Of a stretch of DNA of 6,416 nt, positions 6,343-6,416 are shown piece by piece. The stretch lies in contig PWYO01000028.1 in NCBI GenBank assembly GCA_003567835.1, positions 1 to 6,416 of the forward strand, read 5' to 3'. How positions within the stretch are numbered: the stretch's first letter is position 1; each line of letters opens with the position of its first letter. Under the pieces are notes generated by a model. It searched no databases. It was not told the DNA's origin and worked only from the letters and a program-made list of their open reading frames with translations. The stretch comes from Actinomycetota bacterium (GTDB lineage: Bacteria > Actinomycetota > Humimicrobiia > Humimicrobiales > Humimicrobiaceae). The position numbers were made by a program, and so were the translations under genes.

Positions 6343-6416
6343 ATGGAAATCATATACATTGACAGTATAGAGAAAAAAGACCATGAAGCCAGCCGCCGGG
6401 CGGCTGAAGCCCTGTC
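6343..6416 (+). CDS. Start of an unidentified gene, 3' partial (perhaps TsaC/Sua5-like)
   Basis: Open frame of 24 full codons running off the window, beginning MEIIYIDSIEKKD and continuing with a helix-like stretch ending RRAAEAL. It is the first ATG after an in-frame TGA (6319-6321) and lies 8 bases after a strong TATAAT, with no Shine-Dalgarno sequence, so the message may be leaderless. The short strand followed by an Ala-rich amphipathic helix resembles the N-terminus of the TsaC/Sua5/YwlC family (threonylcarbamoyl-AMP synthase, tRNA t6A synthesis), where a similar segment precedes the GG-hydrophobic-FPTET motif. That motif would lie beyond the window, so the assignment is only a guess. 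Reality of the gene is supported by the promoter and the unbroken frame; an out-of-frame ATG at 6383 is a weaker alternative. Confidence 0.5.
   Translation, partial: MEIIYIDSIEKKDHEASRRAAEAL

Noticed and set aside
6383..6416. ATG at 6383 as the start of the last gene
   Set aside because: It has only a weak upstream purine stretch and an unremarkable product; the 6343 frame starts at a strong promoter and reads as a plausible protein start.

Overview
The window carries most of a rotary V-type (V/A-type) H+/Na+-ATPase operon on the + strand, followed by a short non-coding gap and the first codons of a new gene. The gene order is K (5' end cut off by the window), E, C, F, A, B, D. This is the layout of the ntp/atp V-ATPase clusters of Bacillota such as Enterococcus and clostridia, and also of Thermus. 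The purine-rich ribosome binding sites (GGAG and AGGAG types), the tight gene packing and the AT-rich intergenic DNA suggest a bacterium, most likely a clostridial Bacillota. That placement is an inference from style and gene order. The large membrane subunit I and the second peripheral-stalk subunit (G/H) are not visible and would be expected upstream.

Layout: 2-316 is the end of the membrane ring subunit K. 329-910 is stalk subunit E, 910-1956 subunit C, 1928-2248 subunit F, 2259-4019 catalytic subunit A, 4023-5414 nucleotide-binding subunit B, and 5414-6034 rotor axle subunit D. The genes are nearly contiguous: E/C and B/D overlap by one base, C/F overlap by 29 bases, and the other gaps are 3 to 12 bases, so they are almost certainly one translationally coupled transcript. 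Positions 6035-6342 hold no gene. This stretch contains a terminator-like hairpin, two further stem-loops, a 22-bp palindrome and an extended -10 promoter. The promoter sits directly before an ATG at 6343 whose frame stays open to the end of the window.

Working together: A3B3 hydrolyses or makes ATP. D and F form the central rotor shaft, C is the socket joining the shaft to the K ring, E (with the unseen G) is the stator, and K carries the ion across the membrane together with subunit I. Every Na+ ligand known from the Enterococcus hirae K ring is present here at matching spacing, so a sodium-coupled enzyme is the best prediction. All catalytic residues that can be checked in A and B are intact.

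I see no undescribed system in the window. The most interesting points are the intact sodium site, a regular 11-residue repeat in subunit E, the 29-base C/F overlap, and the promoter/palindrome arrangement before the last, truncated gene.
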